Under the pieces are notes generated by a model. That model had not been told where the DNA came from. It did no database searches and saw only the letters and a program-made list of their open reading frames with translations. Shown here piece by piece: positions 14,255-21,371 of a stretch of 27,871 nucleotides of DNA. Origin of the DNA: a virus. The translations under genes and the position numbers were made by a program. The stretch is from IMG/VR virus record IMGVR_UViG_3300046506_000200, positions 1-27,871 of that record; one strand, 5' to 3'. The stretch's first letter is position 1. Every line of letters begins with the position of its first letter.

Positions 14255-16464
14255 AAGCAGGCCTCCGGTTTTGGTTCAACAGCCAATGCGCAAGCGCCAC
14301 CCCAGCCATCAGGCTTCTTGTAAGCCCATGGCCGGACCTTACTTTTTGCCAGTGCCGGAAGACGCACGCGCCGCCATCCAAGCCGGTGCATGATTGCCCC
14401 TACGCGCATCTGCTCAGGTTTGCCCCAGTGGCCGAAGTCCAACTTCAAGGCCTGTGCGAGTACCTCGCTGCCAGTGGTGGTGGCCCCAATCTGGGACTCC
14501 TCAAGCCAGTTCAATATCGGCCCCTCCCACTCATCCACTACGAAGCGCTCGTCCTGCTCCTCAGTGAACATCGCCGCCTCGTCCTTGTTGACCCACCAGC
14601 GCTCGCCAGAGAGGTAGCAGAACATCGCCTCAGCCCACAGTTGATCTCGTATCTCAGTCAACAACTCTATGTCGGCCTTAGTGCACAACACCGGCCAATA
14701 CCTACGGTTTCCAGTAGGGTCCTTTAAGTACTCGCCCTGGTTAGTCGTACCCACGAAAACACACTGACGTGGTACATCGTTCGTTCTTCTGCCGTAGCTC
14801 TCGCGGTAGGTATCAGTGGACGCGGAGAAAAACTGCTTCGCCTTCGTACTTTCAGCCTTGTTGAAGCTGTCCAGCTCACCCAGTTCGATGAGCCATTTGC
14901 CGCGCAACGCCATGAAAGCTTCCTTGTCACCCAGGACAAAAGGGGTATCCATGAACCAGTCGCCACCGAGGGCCGCTACCGCCGAAGATTTACCCTCTCC
15001 CTGCAGACCTTCAAGAATAAGTACGCAGTCCGCTTTGCACCCCGGTTTCATGACCCGAGCAACGGCTGCGATCAACCAGCGCTTCCCGACCTTGGTCACA
15101 TACTCGCTGGACGCTACCCCCATCACATCGGTCAACCACTGCTCAAGCCTCGAAACACGGTCCCACTCCAGTCGATGCAGGTAGTCGCGCACGGGATGGA
15201 AGGCGTGGTCATGCGCAACAACGCTCACAGCCTCGATCACGCTCGACGGCTTAACCCGAAGGTTGTACTGCTGAGCCAGCCACTTCATCACGCGCGTATC
15301 ATCGATGTCCGCCCAAGCCCCGGTTTCACCGCCGTAAGGAGCGGTCCGCACCTTGACGATCTTGGAGCTGAACGCGCAGTAGCCGATTACGCCCTTCCAC
15401 CGCTCATCATTCGCCAGAATCATCTCAACATTGGACATATGGGCGATCAGGGCACCATTCTCGGTGCGGGCCAGACCATCCTTCCAGCCGCCTACGGCGG
15501 GTGGCTTGATGACTGCCGCCACCTGCCGACGCACGGCCTCCAGTCCCTCCGCACAATGCAGGTCGTTGAAGTCAGTCCACTTGTCTTTACGCTCACCTGA
15601 AAAGATCGGGCCGACAACCTGCCCCCCGACGATCAGAGCAGCGTTGCTGCCCTTCTCCTCCCCCGGGTTCCATGGCTCGCCGTTCGGACGTTTCGTCTTC
15701 CAGTCATCATCGCGGCAGACAACCAACGGCCGACCAGGGAATCGATCACGCATCGTCTTGGCAACCTCCCTGAGGTTGCCTGCATCAAACGCCACAGCGA
15801 CGGTCGCTGATGTCGCCATGTGCAGGCTGGCGCCAGTGGCGTATCCCTCACAGACCAGCACCGGATCACCTGGCTCCGGGTACGGGCCAATGAGATGAAA
15901 CGCACCCTCTTTGGACATGCCGTAAGGCCAATAGGACTTATCGCGTCCTGTGCTCTCCTGAGCCTCAGGAAAGATCACCTGCAGGCCGACGATCTGATCG
16001 CGCGCGTTGCACATCGGCACAAGGATCGCCCCGGTCCGGGGCGCGTAACGCACCCCAAACCCAACAATCTGTTTACGGTCCAGATAGGCGCTTTTGCCTT
16101 TGTCCGGCATCCGCTCAAACAAGCTACCCGCACGATTCGCAGCACGCCGCGCCGCATTGGCAGCCGTCTCGGCAGCACGGCGCTTGGCATCCTCCTGCCG
16201 AGCGCGCATCACCTCGCGCTCCTCGGCGCTCATGCGACCGGCCTTCACCTTGACCTTATGCGTGTCACCCGTGCGCCAGTCGCCGAAACTGCCGAAGATC
16301 AGCGTCTCGTTTTTTTCCGTGTGATGCTCATGCACCACATACCAGCCGTTCTTTTCCTTGCCCTTGTCCTGCGTGGTCTTACAGCGAGTCAGCTTGCCGA
16401 ACACCAACGGCAGCTTTGGCTCAAGACCATAATCGCCGAACTGGGCCAGTACCTCATCTAACAT
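14251..16464 (-). CDS. Primase-helicase (Toprim + VapE/D5-like SF3 helicase)
   Basis: Replication initiator of 737 residues. A Toprim-like core lies at about 200-270 (DPVLVCEGYATGASLHMA near 205, VAVAFDAGNL, then PLVVCRDDD). An SF3/VapE-type ATPase lies at about 420-640: Walker A LEGLQGEGKSS near 484-493, KWLIELGELDSF as the acidic motif, and VFVGTTNQGEYLKDPTGNRR as motif C. The C-terminus (about 655-737) looks like a winged helix that could bind the origin. AAGGAGG, 5 nt before the ATG at 16462-16464, fixes the start; a longer frame has no such signal. No zinc finger is visible at the N-terminus. It overlaps both neighbours. Confidence 0.9.
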   Translation of the reverse strand: MLDEVLAQFGDYGLEPKLPLVFGKLTRCKTTQDKGKEKNGWYVVHEHHTEKNETLIFGSFGDWRTGDTHKVKVKAGRMSAEEREVMRARQEDAKRRAAETAANAARRAANRAGSLFERMPDKGKSAYLDRKQIVGFGVRYAPRTGAILVPMCNARDQIVGLQVIFPEAQESTGRDKSYWPYGMSKEGAFHLIGPYPEPGDPVLVCEGYATGASLHMATSATVAVAFDAGNLREVAKTMRDRFPGRPLVVCRDDDWKTKRPNGEPWNPGEEKGSNAALIVGGQVVGPIFSGERKDKWTDFNDLHCAEGLEAVRRQVAAVIKPPAVGGWKDGLARTENGALIAHMSNVEMILANDERWKGVIGYCAFSSKIVKVRTAPYGGETGAWADIDDTRVMKWLAQQYNLRVKPSSVIEAVSVVAHDHAFHPVRDYLHRLEWDRVSRLEQWLTDVMGVASSEYVTKVGKRWLIAAVARVMKPGCKADCVLILEGLQGEGKSSAVAALGGDWFMDTPFVLGDKEAFMALRGKWLIELGELDSFNKAESTKAKQFFSASTDTYRESYGRRTNDVPRQCVFVGTTNQGEYLKDPTGNRRYWPVLCTKADIELLTEIRDQLWAEAMFCYLSGERWWVNKDEAAMFTEEQDERFVVDEWEGPILNWLEESQIGATTTGSEVLAQALKLDFGHWGKPEQMRVGAIMHRLGWRRVRLPALAKSKVRPWAYKKPDGWGGACALAVEPKPEACF

Positions 16465-16672
16465 CCCAGCCTCCTTGTACTTCCAGGCTTGTCTGGCACG
16501 ACATGCAACGCACACAATTGGCAACCGCAAAGCGTCGCTGCCAAGGAATCAAATTCCCGCACCCCACACAAAACATGGAAGCGGCCTGAGCCTCGGCAGG
16601 CTTGCGCGCTGCCAAGGCCAGATCCATGGATTTCAATAACAGGTCATTCGCAAAATCGGCGGCGTCAGACAT
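16454..16672 (-). CDS. TraR/DksA-type C4 zinc-finger protein
   Basis: Small zinc protein of 72 residues. Its C-terminal half has FCVGCGNLIP ... CVRCMSCQTSLE, i.e. C-x2-C-x17-C-x2-C with the IPxxR-like spacing of DksA/TraR. Members of this family enter the RNA polymerase secondary channel and alter promoter choice. The N-terminal half is one helix (DAADFANDLLLKSMDLAL), shorter than in DksA, as in TraR. GGAGG lies 6 nt before the ATG. It overlaps the primase start by 11 bp, so the two are coupled; a role as the missing zinc module of the primase is an alternative. Confidence 0.82.
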   Translation of the reverse strand: MSDAADFANDLLLKSMDLALAARKPAEAQAASMFCVGCGNLIPWQRRFAVANCVRCMSCQTSLEVQGGWDVR

Positions 16673-16735
16673 GGCACGCCTCCATCTCGCGAAAGTTTGA
16701 CAAAGAACATTTCTGTAAGAATGGTCCCCTGCAAT

Positions 16736-16990
16736 TTAGAGCTTTTTCCCCTCTCCATAAGGGGTCCAATCCGCAAGCCCCATCAACTCCTTGACCTCCC
16801 AGAACGCTAGAATTCTCGCTTCCTCCGGAGGGTCGATGACTCCATTGGTCAGCACCAGGGCGCCGGCTGGATAGGGCTCGCCCTCCCATGGGTCGTCCAC
16901 CAATTGGGTAAACCCAAAAAATTCCATCATCTGCTGGGACAGCACGGTTTTGCCACAGCCTGGTGGACCGACCACGATCAGAGTTCTCAT
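16736..16990 (-). CDS. Miniature P-loop protein
   Basis: Product of 84 residues, MRTLIVVGPPGCGKTVLSQQ..., with a textbook Walker A (GPPGCGKT, residues 8-15). The only candidate for a second motif is ALVLTNGVIDPPEEA (about 44-58), which resembles a strand followed by an acidic turn. The rest is too short for a full AAA or kinase fold, so it may work as an oligomer or as a partner subunit, for instance of the primase-helicase encoded downstream. AGAGG precedes the ATG by about 9 nt. It is divergent from the plus-strand gene at 17025, with 34 bp between their starts. Confidence 0.75.
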   Translation of the reverse strand: MRTLIVVGPPGCGKTVLSQQMMEFFGFTQLVDDPWEGEPYPAGALVLTNGVIDPPEEARILAFWEVKELMGLADWTPYGEGKKL

Positions 16991-17024
16991 GCTTTTTTAC
17001 CTCTTGTGAAAAAAAGGAGTTGCG

Positions 17025-17357
17025 ATGTTGTTTCAAGGAGAGATGCGCTTTACCCACTTCCCCTACTGTCTGTTTCAAATGGAAGATGGCCGCTACATCA
17101 TGCTTAACGCTCGGCATAAGCCGCTGGGTGTGAACAACCGGGCTCAATACGTGTATGAGGACCATCCAAGCGCGATGTATATAAAGGGGCTGACGCCCAA
17201 GCTGGCGTTGAAACTCGATGTAGCGAATGGTGCCAAACCGGGGAGAATCTACCTGTACAGCAAGCAGAGAATTCCGACTCGCCACCCGGATGCAATGGAC
17301 GATTACCTTTGCCGATTGGCAACGATTATGAAGCTCAAGACTTACTCGAAAGAGTGA
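17025..17357 (+). CDS. Hypothetical phage protein, divergent within the early region
   Basis: Product of 110 residues that I do not recognise. The ATG at 17025 has AAGGAG (17014-17019) 5 nt upstream; a second ATG at 17043 has its purine run too close. It looks like a compact alpha/beta domain: FTHFPYCLFQMEDGRYIMLN, then RAQYVYEDHPSAMYIKGL, then GRIYLYSKQRIPTRH and a C-terminal helix (DDYLCRLATIMKLK). It is transcribed against the leftward early operon and converges with the CII-like gene, 19 bp apart. Independent expression in the lysogen is plausible. Confidence 0.7.
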   Translation: MLFQGEMRFTHFPYCLFQMEDGRYIMLNARHKPLGVNNRAQYVYEDHPSAMYIKGLTPKLALKLDVANGAKPGRIYLYSKQRIPTRHPDAMDDYLCRLATIMKLKTYSKE

Positions 17358-17376
17358 CGGTTCGGTGAGGGCTGGC

Positions 17377-17895
17377 TTAACCACGGTCAGCCCCCCGAGT
17401 GGTCTGATTCACGTAGCACGCGCGATTCAACATCCCCAGCAACCCCTGAATCCCCCGGAACACCTGCAGGCGAATCTCGGCCAGCTCGGAATCATTCACC
17501 TGACCATCACCGATACTCTTCGCCCAGGTATCCGCAAGATCCGCAACCTGCCGAAAATAGGCAGCAATGCCGACCGTTAACGTCTCCGGCATATCACGGG
17601 TGTAAGCCTCTGCGAGTTCCTGCCAGATCGTGTCCCCCACCAAAGCATGCACGGCATCAAGGATGCGCCGGTCTTTGGTCAGCTCCAGGATCTCCGCGAA
17701 CTCCTGAACGTTTACGATGTGGCTCGGGTGCGTAGGTGAAAGCTTGTGCTGCAGCGTGGACGGGTTCCTGCCGGTGGTGGCGGCAATGGCTGCGGCTCCG
17801 CCCGTGTAGTCACGGGCTGCGTGGTACAGCGCCAGCTCGAGCGTAAGAACTTCCCTTTGTGCCCGATCAACGCAATTTAGAGCGATACGGCTCAT
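17377..17895 (-). CDS. Phage regulatory protein CII-like (CP76 family)
   Basis: DNA-binding regulator of the early leftward operon, in the cII position after cro. The 172-residue product has LALYHAARDYTGGAAAIAATT (about residues 20-40) and an HTH-like GRNPSTLQHKLSPTHPSHIV, followed by NVQEFAEILELTKDRRILDAVHAL (about 60-83), the pattern of the Phage_CP76 family. The C-terminal half is helical and may oligomerise. The start at 17893-17895 is chosen because AAGGGA lies about 9 nt upstream; a longer reading frame begins inside the non-coding region. Whether it activates a repressor-establishment or integrase promoter, like lambda CII, cannot be told. Confidence 0.8.
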   Translation of the reverse strand: MSRIALNCVDRAQREVLTLELALYHAARDYTGGAAAIAATTGRNPSTLQHKLSPTHPSHIVNVQEFAEILELTKDRRILDAVHALVGDTIWQELAEAYTRDMPETLTVGIAAYFRQVADLADTWAKSIGDGQVNDSELAEIRLQVFRGIQGLLGMLNRACYVNQTTRGADRG

Positions 17896-17940
17896 GGCAT
17901 TAATCCCTTCAAGTTGCCAGTGCCGCGCGGGACGCAATGG

Positions 17941-17949
17941 TGGTAAATT
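17941..17949 (+). promoter_or_regulatory. Extended -10 element, candidate promoter of the ncRNA
   Basis: TGGTAAATT gives a TG-N-TAAATT extended -10 on the plus strand, 4 of 6 matches to TATAAT. No good -35 is present at normal spacing; TTGCCA (17914-17919) is 24 bp away. Initiation would fall near 17956, the first base of the structured stretch. Confidence 0.3.
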
Positions 17950-17955
17950 GCCCGC

Positions 17956-18218
17956 GTGGCTGAGAGGCCCAAACGCCGGCTAGACCCGTAAAGTCGAAAC
18001 CGGCACCGTGCCGAGGCAAGCAATCCATTGCTCACCTCTGGCGCAACAGCTGCCCTATCTGTGGTGGAGACGGCAGCAACACCAAGGCATCCGTGCCTTG
18101 GAAACTCGGTAGCGACTGACGGTTTGCATGTGGTGTGCCCGTCAGTTGTTGCCGAGACCTGACAGCGTTGTGGTGACGCTGTCGGGGGGAACTGGGCGGC
18201 CTTTGGGTCGCCTTTTTT
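17956..18218 (+). ncRNA. Candidate structured phage RNA between cro and the CII-like gene
   Basis: About 260 nt with no ORF on either strand and six successive helices: GCCGG/CCGGC (17975-17979/18000-18004), GAGG..AGCAA/TTGCT..CCTC (18013-18038), GCTGCC/GGCAGC (18049-18054/18072-18077), CCAAGGCA/TGCCTTGG with a TCCG loop (18082-18101), CTCGG plus ACTGACGG paired with CCGTCAGT plus CCGAG (18105-18156), and GACAGCG/CGCTGTC (18161-18183). An intrinsic terminator on the plus strand ends it. The first 50 nt have a loosely tRNA-like look (GTGGCTGAGAGG..., CCGTAAA loop) but no T-arm. It is antisense to the cro-CII leader, which suggests a regulatory RNA analogous to OOP or to C4/CI-type immunity RNAs. 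Confidence 0.6.
18195..18218 (+). terminator. Rightward intrinsic terminator ending the ncRNA
   Basis: Stem GGCGGCC (18195-18201) with GGTCGCC (18206-18212), containing one G-T pair, 4-nt loop, followed directly by six Ts (18213-18218) on the plus strand. It stops just short of the cro stop codon, so the plus-strand RNA would not extend antisense into cro. Confidence 0.85.
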
Positions 18219-18220
18219 CC

Positions 18221-18412
18221 TTATGCGGCGTTTTCTATAAGGCCTTTGGTGTGACGGATTTTGAGTGATCCCCCAGAGAGAATGTTGAGCTGAAATTGCC
18301 TAAGCAACGGGACAAAGTCGCCCCATTGAGATACTGCGGCTGGCGATATCTGAAGGGCGTTCGCAAGCTTGGCTTTCCCTTTGAAATGTTTCACTGCATC
18401 TGAGGTGAGCAT
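18221..18412 (-). CDS. cro: Cro-like repressor (P22 Cro type)
   Basis: Small early repressor that favours lytic growth. The 63-residue product MLTSDAVKHFKGKAKLANAL... has the helix-turn-helix KLANALQISPAAVSQW (about residues 13-28), followed by a short tail LNILSGGSLKI. Both the HTH and the tail match the layout of P22 Cro. The ATG at 18410-18412 is chosen because it gives the family length and has AGGA upstream; the longer frame would run through the operators. It is the first gene of the leftward transcript and diverges from cI. Confidence 0.88.
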   Translation of the reverse strand: MLTSDAVKHFKGKAKLANALQISPAAVSQWGDFVPLLRQFQLNILSGGSLKIRHTKGLIENAA

Positions 18413-18440
18413 GGTGATCCGTCCTGTCCAAACATGAGCA

Positions 18441-18470
18441 AATTTAAGATCATTTAAATTTATTTTGCAA
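18441..18470 (-). promoter_or_regulatory. PR promoter of cro with operator dyad
   Basis: On the minus strand TTGCAA (18465-18470), a 17-bp spacer and TTAAAT (18442-18447) form a leftward promoter. The -10 lies in an inverted repeat AATTTAA (18441-18447) / TTAAATT (18454-18460), a candidate repressor operator in the cI-cro intergenic region. Confidence 0.6.
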
Positions 18471-18482
18471 GCGTTAAACACA

Positions 18483-18503
18483 CTTAAATTCGGTTGATTT
18501 AAG
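18483..18503. promoter_or_regulatory. Second operator dyad, next to the cI start
   Basis: Perfect inverted repeat CTTAAAT (18483-18489) / ATTTAAG (18497-18503) with a 7-bp spacer. It shares its half-site with the dyad at 18441-18460 and ends 9 bp before the cI start codon, so binding here would control cI transcription. Confidence 0.6.
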
Positions 18504-18511
18504 CTGCCTTA

Positions 18512-19129
18512 ATGAATATGTCAGAACGTGTTGCCATCGCCCTCGCCCAATGCCCTCGCACACCTAGGGATCTCGCAAAGGAGATCGGAGTGAGTGTGGC
18601 TCGGATAAGTCAGCTGAAATCTGGGATGGGAGGGATCAAAGCAGAAAATCTTTTCGCCTTGGCCCGCGCTACAGGATTTTCGCCACAATGGCTGGCAGAG
18701 GGGATCGGCAAACCTCAAAGCTCCAGCCAAGCGGTGGATGAATTCTCAGCCATACCGCCATTTGACGCCAAATCAGGGGACGGCTACCTAGTTTTTGACC
18801 GTTCTTGGATTAAAGGGCTTTGCGCCGACGAGGTGTCAGTGAAATATTACCTCGTCAAAAGCAGCAATATGGCGCCCACTATCGCTGCGCACGATTTGGT
18901 ACTTATTGACGAATCAGATAAAACACCAATTGATCGTCAGGTCTATCTTATTATTAAACCCGACGGCACACCGGTGATTAAACGACTTATTCAGACAATA
19001 AGTAATGACTGGCTCATTACTAATGGTGATGACAATGGACGTTATTTACCGACAGAGCAATTGGATGACCAGCAGGTTAAAGCGCTCGATGTCGCAGGGA
19101 AGGTTATTTGGCGAGGGGGAAAAATCTAG
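18512..19129 (+). CDS. cI: CI-like repressor, S24/LexA-type with altered catalytic serine
   Basis: Prophage repressor of 205 residues. The N-terminal HTH is near residues 17-38 (TPRDLAKEIGVSVARISQLKSG). The C-terminal S24-type domain spans about 92-200. Its catalytic box, canonically GDSMEPT, reads SSNMAPT (117-123), so the nucleophile Ser is Asn119; the Lys of the dyad appears present as Lys157 (PVIKRL). No obvious Ala-Gly or Cys-Gly cleavage site is seen in the linker. RecA-stimulated self-cleavage is therefore unlikely. The start at 18512 has no Shine-Dalgarno, suggesting leaderless or weak translation; the ATG at 18518 is an alternative. Confidence 0.9.
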   Translation: MNMSERVAIALAQCPRTPRDLAKEIGVSVARISQLKSGMGGIKAENLFALARATGFSPQWLAEGIGKPQSSSQAVDEFSAIPPFDAKSGDGYLVFDRSWIKGLCADEVSVKYYLVKSSNMAPTIAAHDLVLIDESDKTPIDRQVYLIIKPDGTPVIKRLIQTISNDWLITNGDDNGRYLPTEQLDDQQVKALDVAGKVIWRGGKI

Positions 19130-19138
19130 CCCCCCCTC
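19113..19138. terminator. GC hairpin between convergent cI and HNH genes
   Basis: GAGGGGG (19113-19119) pairs with CCCCCTC (19132-19138) around a 12-nt loop that includes the cI stop codon. It could slow or end transcription from both sides, but neither strand has a T tract after it. Confidence 0.3.
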
Positions 19139-19185
19139 TAACACCAACGAAAGTATAGCGAGCAGACACTGCAACATTATGAAGC

Positions 19186-19845
19186 TCACGCGCCGAGATC
19201 GAAATCTGCCTGTATCGTAAACGTCAAAACACTCATAAATCTGGCGATATCATCTTTAGTTGCGTTCGGGGGACACCTTTCAATAAACTCAGCAAAACTA
19301 GAAACAATTGCATAGTTAAAGTCATCCCACTCTCCAAAAGCATATGAAAATCTGACCAGATCGCACATCAGAAATGTTTCTTTAGCCTTATCGCCATTTT
19401 TTGGTCGATGAGTGATCCTTCCGCGAATCACAATTAGCTCGAAATGGTGTGAGTAAACATCGAAATACGGATGTACTATCTTATAGCTGCCAGAGTCTAC
19501 TGGTAACTTTTCCGCCTTTCGCAGCTTTCTGGTCAAGACATCACTATCCGACTTCGCAATATTGCATGCCTTGCATGACACAACCAAGTTATACGGCTCA
19601 TACAGATACTGCGGATGTAATGCTTTAGGGATAATGTGGTCAACATCCCAGGTCATCCCATGAAGCTCCTTTTTTTCCATCCGACAGTAAGCACACCGAT
19701 ATTTTTGCTGAGCGAGACAATGATCTCGAACACCCTTACGAATCGTCGCAACAGGACCAGTAACGCTATTCCATTGATGATGATCTCGGCCATCATAAGA
19801 CGATATATATTTCGAGTCCGGCTCTGAAAATTCAAATACTTTCAT
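19186..19845 (-). CDS. HNH endonuclease, PtuB-like effector
   Basis: Probable nuclease effector of a two-gene defence system. The 219-residue product carries a zinc-stabilised HNH core: C51-x2-C54 (YRCAYCRM), the catalytic pair D69-H70 in WDVDHIIPK, N86 in EPYNLVVSC, and C91-x2-C94 with N95 and K98 (SCKACNIAKSD). The C-terminal 110 residues are outside the HNH fold and may contact the ATPase. The ATG at 19843-19845 is preferred because AGGTG lies about 6 nt upstream; it begins 1 bp after the ATPase stop, so the two are cotranscribed. Base use is visibly AT-richer than in the flanking phage genes, a sign of transfer. Confidence 0.85.
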   Translation of the reverse strand: MKVFEFSEPDSKYISSYDGRDHHQWNSVTGPVATIRKGVRDHCLAQQKYRCAYCRMEKKELHGMTWDVDHIIPKALHPQYLYEPYNLVVSCKACNIAKSDSDVLTRKLRKAEKLPVDSGSYKIVHPYFDVYSHHFELIVIRGRITHRPKNGDKAKETFLMCDLVRFSYAFGEWDDFNYAIVSSFAEFIERCPPNATKDDIARFMSVLTFTIQADFDLGA

Positions 19846-19846
19846 T

Positions 19847-21196
19847 TCAGTCACCTAAAACCCGTACTTGTTCAATTAAATGCCAAACTGGATCTGTATC
19901 TGGAATTTCGCGTTGAATCTCCATCAACCACTGAGCCTTAAGCAGATCATCATCACCAAGCCCCTCCCGCTTTGCCAACTTGGAGAGAAGTGTAAGCGCC
20001 AAACGAATCAAGTATTCATTACCCTGTCCTGGTGCACGGAATATCTGCGCTAACTGATAGTCTGCGGACTTCTTAGCATACTCTCCCGAGTGATACAGCT
20101 TATTATCTTCGAGGCTCAAGACAAACCCATTGGACGTCGTCAAGCCGGAAACTATTTGAGGCGAATGTGTAGCTATAATGAAATGACAACCTTTGTAATC
20201 GGAGAACGCAGCTTGTAGCTGAGCAATAATATCTTCCTGCCATTTCGGATGGAGGCTAATTTCAGGTTCATCTATGCAGATGAGTGATCCATATTGGATC
20301 GCGCCTGCAATCCCTAAAATCATAGTTAACATGCACTGCTGACCGGAACTTGCCTGAGAAAGTCTTAACCGGTTTCCCGTCTTTAACTGACTTAATGTCA
20401 GATCAGAAATTCGAACTAATCCAGCTTTGAGAAGTTCTACAAGATCGCTCAGTTCCTCGAACTGCTCACCGAAATGTCGCTGGGTTAAATTTATCTCTAT
20501 GTTGAACTTGTTTTTGCTGCTCGCGTATGCATGAAAACGGCTGTATTTCTCCATTATCTCAATCTGAACCGGATCGAGAGAGTGCATGAATAAGTCATCT
20601 TTCAATAAGTCAACATTTCGCGACGGAGTGTTCTTCCAGTTGTAATCAAGCCCTGAAGGATCAAATACAAACTTAAAGTCCATAATAGGTGCGAAATCGA
20701 GATACAAAAATATTTCGGCTAACCTGTCAGACTTTCTATCATAGTCTTGCAGACCTTCAATAATAGCTATCAAACTCGGGGTCAGCGAAGAAAGGCTCCC
20801 TCCTCCAGAAGGAGCTATATAATGATAATCTGCAGTGATAGCATTTTTTTTTGTGTAATTTGGAGAGGGAAATCGGTCGTGCCGTCCAGTAGATACTGCT
20901 ATCACATTAGTCGGAGCCGCAATGGACAGAGCGTCGAGAACCACATCTGGATGAGGAGATAATTCTGAATAATATTTCCAGGAAGCACCCGGAGTGTTGT
21001 GGATGTATCGATCTCGTGGCGACCCTTGTCCCTTAAATATGAAATGGCTTACGACTTTTCTAAGCAATCTGCTTTTGCCAGTCGCATTCTGCCCTACCAC
21101 TAAAGTAAATATGTTTTCTCGGTCTCCCCAACTGCTGGGAGAACTCAACTCAACCAGTTTTCGATCTGTAGCAACAGTCGCAATGCGGAAAGCCAT
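19847..21196 (-). CDS. ABC-type ATPase (AAA_21), PtuA-like
   Basis: Sensor/regulator ATPase paired with the HNH nuclease. The 449-residue product has Walker A GQNATGKS (35-42), an ABC signature-like LSQASSGQQ near 280, Walker B LICIDEPE near 302-309, HPKW shortly after, and the switch His in IIATHSPQI near 335. An insert with VIAVSTGRHDRFPS (about 97-110) is of the kind found in ATPases paired with HNH nucleases in Septu and some retron systems. It lacks a long coiled coil, unlike SMC proteins. AAGGGA lies 6 nt before the ATG. No reverse transcriptase is nearby, so it is not a retron. Confidence 0.85.
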   Translation of the reverse strand: MAFRIATVATDRKLVELSSPSSWGDRENIFTLVVGQNATGKSRLLRKVVSHFIFKGQGSPRDRYIHNTPGASWKYYSELSPHPDVVLDALSIAAPTNVIAVSTGRHDRFPSPNYTKKNAITADYHYIAPSGGGSLSSLTPSLIAIIEGLQDYDRKSDRLAEIFLYLDFAPIMDFKFVFDPSGLDYNWKNTPSRNVDLLKDDLFMHSLDPVQIEIMEKYSRFHAYASSKNKFNIEINLTQRHFGEQFEELSDLVELLKAGLVRISDLTLSQLKTGNRLRLSQASSGQQCMLTMILGIAGAIQYGSLICIDEPEISLHPKWQEDIIAQLQAAFSDYKGCHFIIATHSPQIVSGLTTSNGFVLSLEDNKLYHSGEYAKKSADYQLAQIFRAPGQGNEYLIRLALTLLSKLAKREGLGDDDLLKAQWLMEIQREIPDTDPVWHLIEQVRVLGD

Positions 21197-21284
21197 TTCT
21201 ATTCCCTTAGCTATGTGACAAAAAATGTCGAGCGACGCGACGATACCAAAACGCCATATTGCTGTCGATCAGGGCGGGTGTCGG

Positions 21285-21313
21285 GCGATAAATCGCTCAG
21301 TTTAGACACTGAG
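21285..21313. repeat. Paired short hairpins upstream of the early promoter
   Basis: Two adjoining dyads, GCGAT-AA-ATCGC (21285-21296) and CTCAGT-TTAGAC-ACTGAG (21296-21313), lie in the 239-bp intergenic region between the ATPase gene and the rightward operon. They may be regulator sites for either side. The rest of 21197-21371 shows nothing else I can name. Confidence 0.4.
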
Positions 21314-21371
21314 GTCGGGATACCTATAGAAGGCGACCAAATAGAATGCTTACAAATAAAATTAAGCGAAC

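Noticed and set aside
16665-17384. 239-residue minus-strand ORF
   Set aside because: It is antisense to the plus-strand gene at 17025 and out of frame with the P-loop gene, which both have ribosome sites and coherent proteins.
17956-18010. tRNA gene
   Set aside because: There is a D-arm-like start and a CCGTAAA loop that would give a GTA anticodon, but position 33 is C, the T-arm GTTCRA and a matching acceptor stem are missing.
19186-21371. Retron (reverse transcriptase with PtuAB effectors)
   Set aside because: No reverse transcriptase gene and no msr/msd-like inverted repeats are seen near the ATPase/HNH pair.
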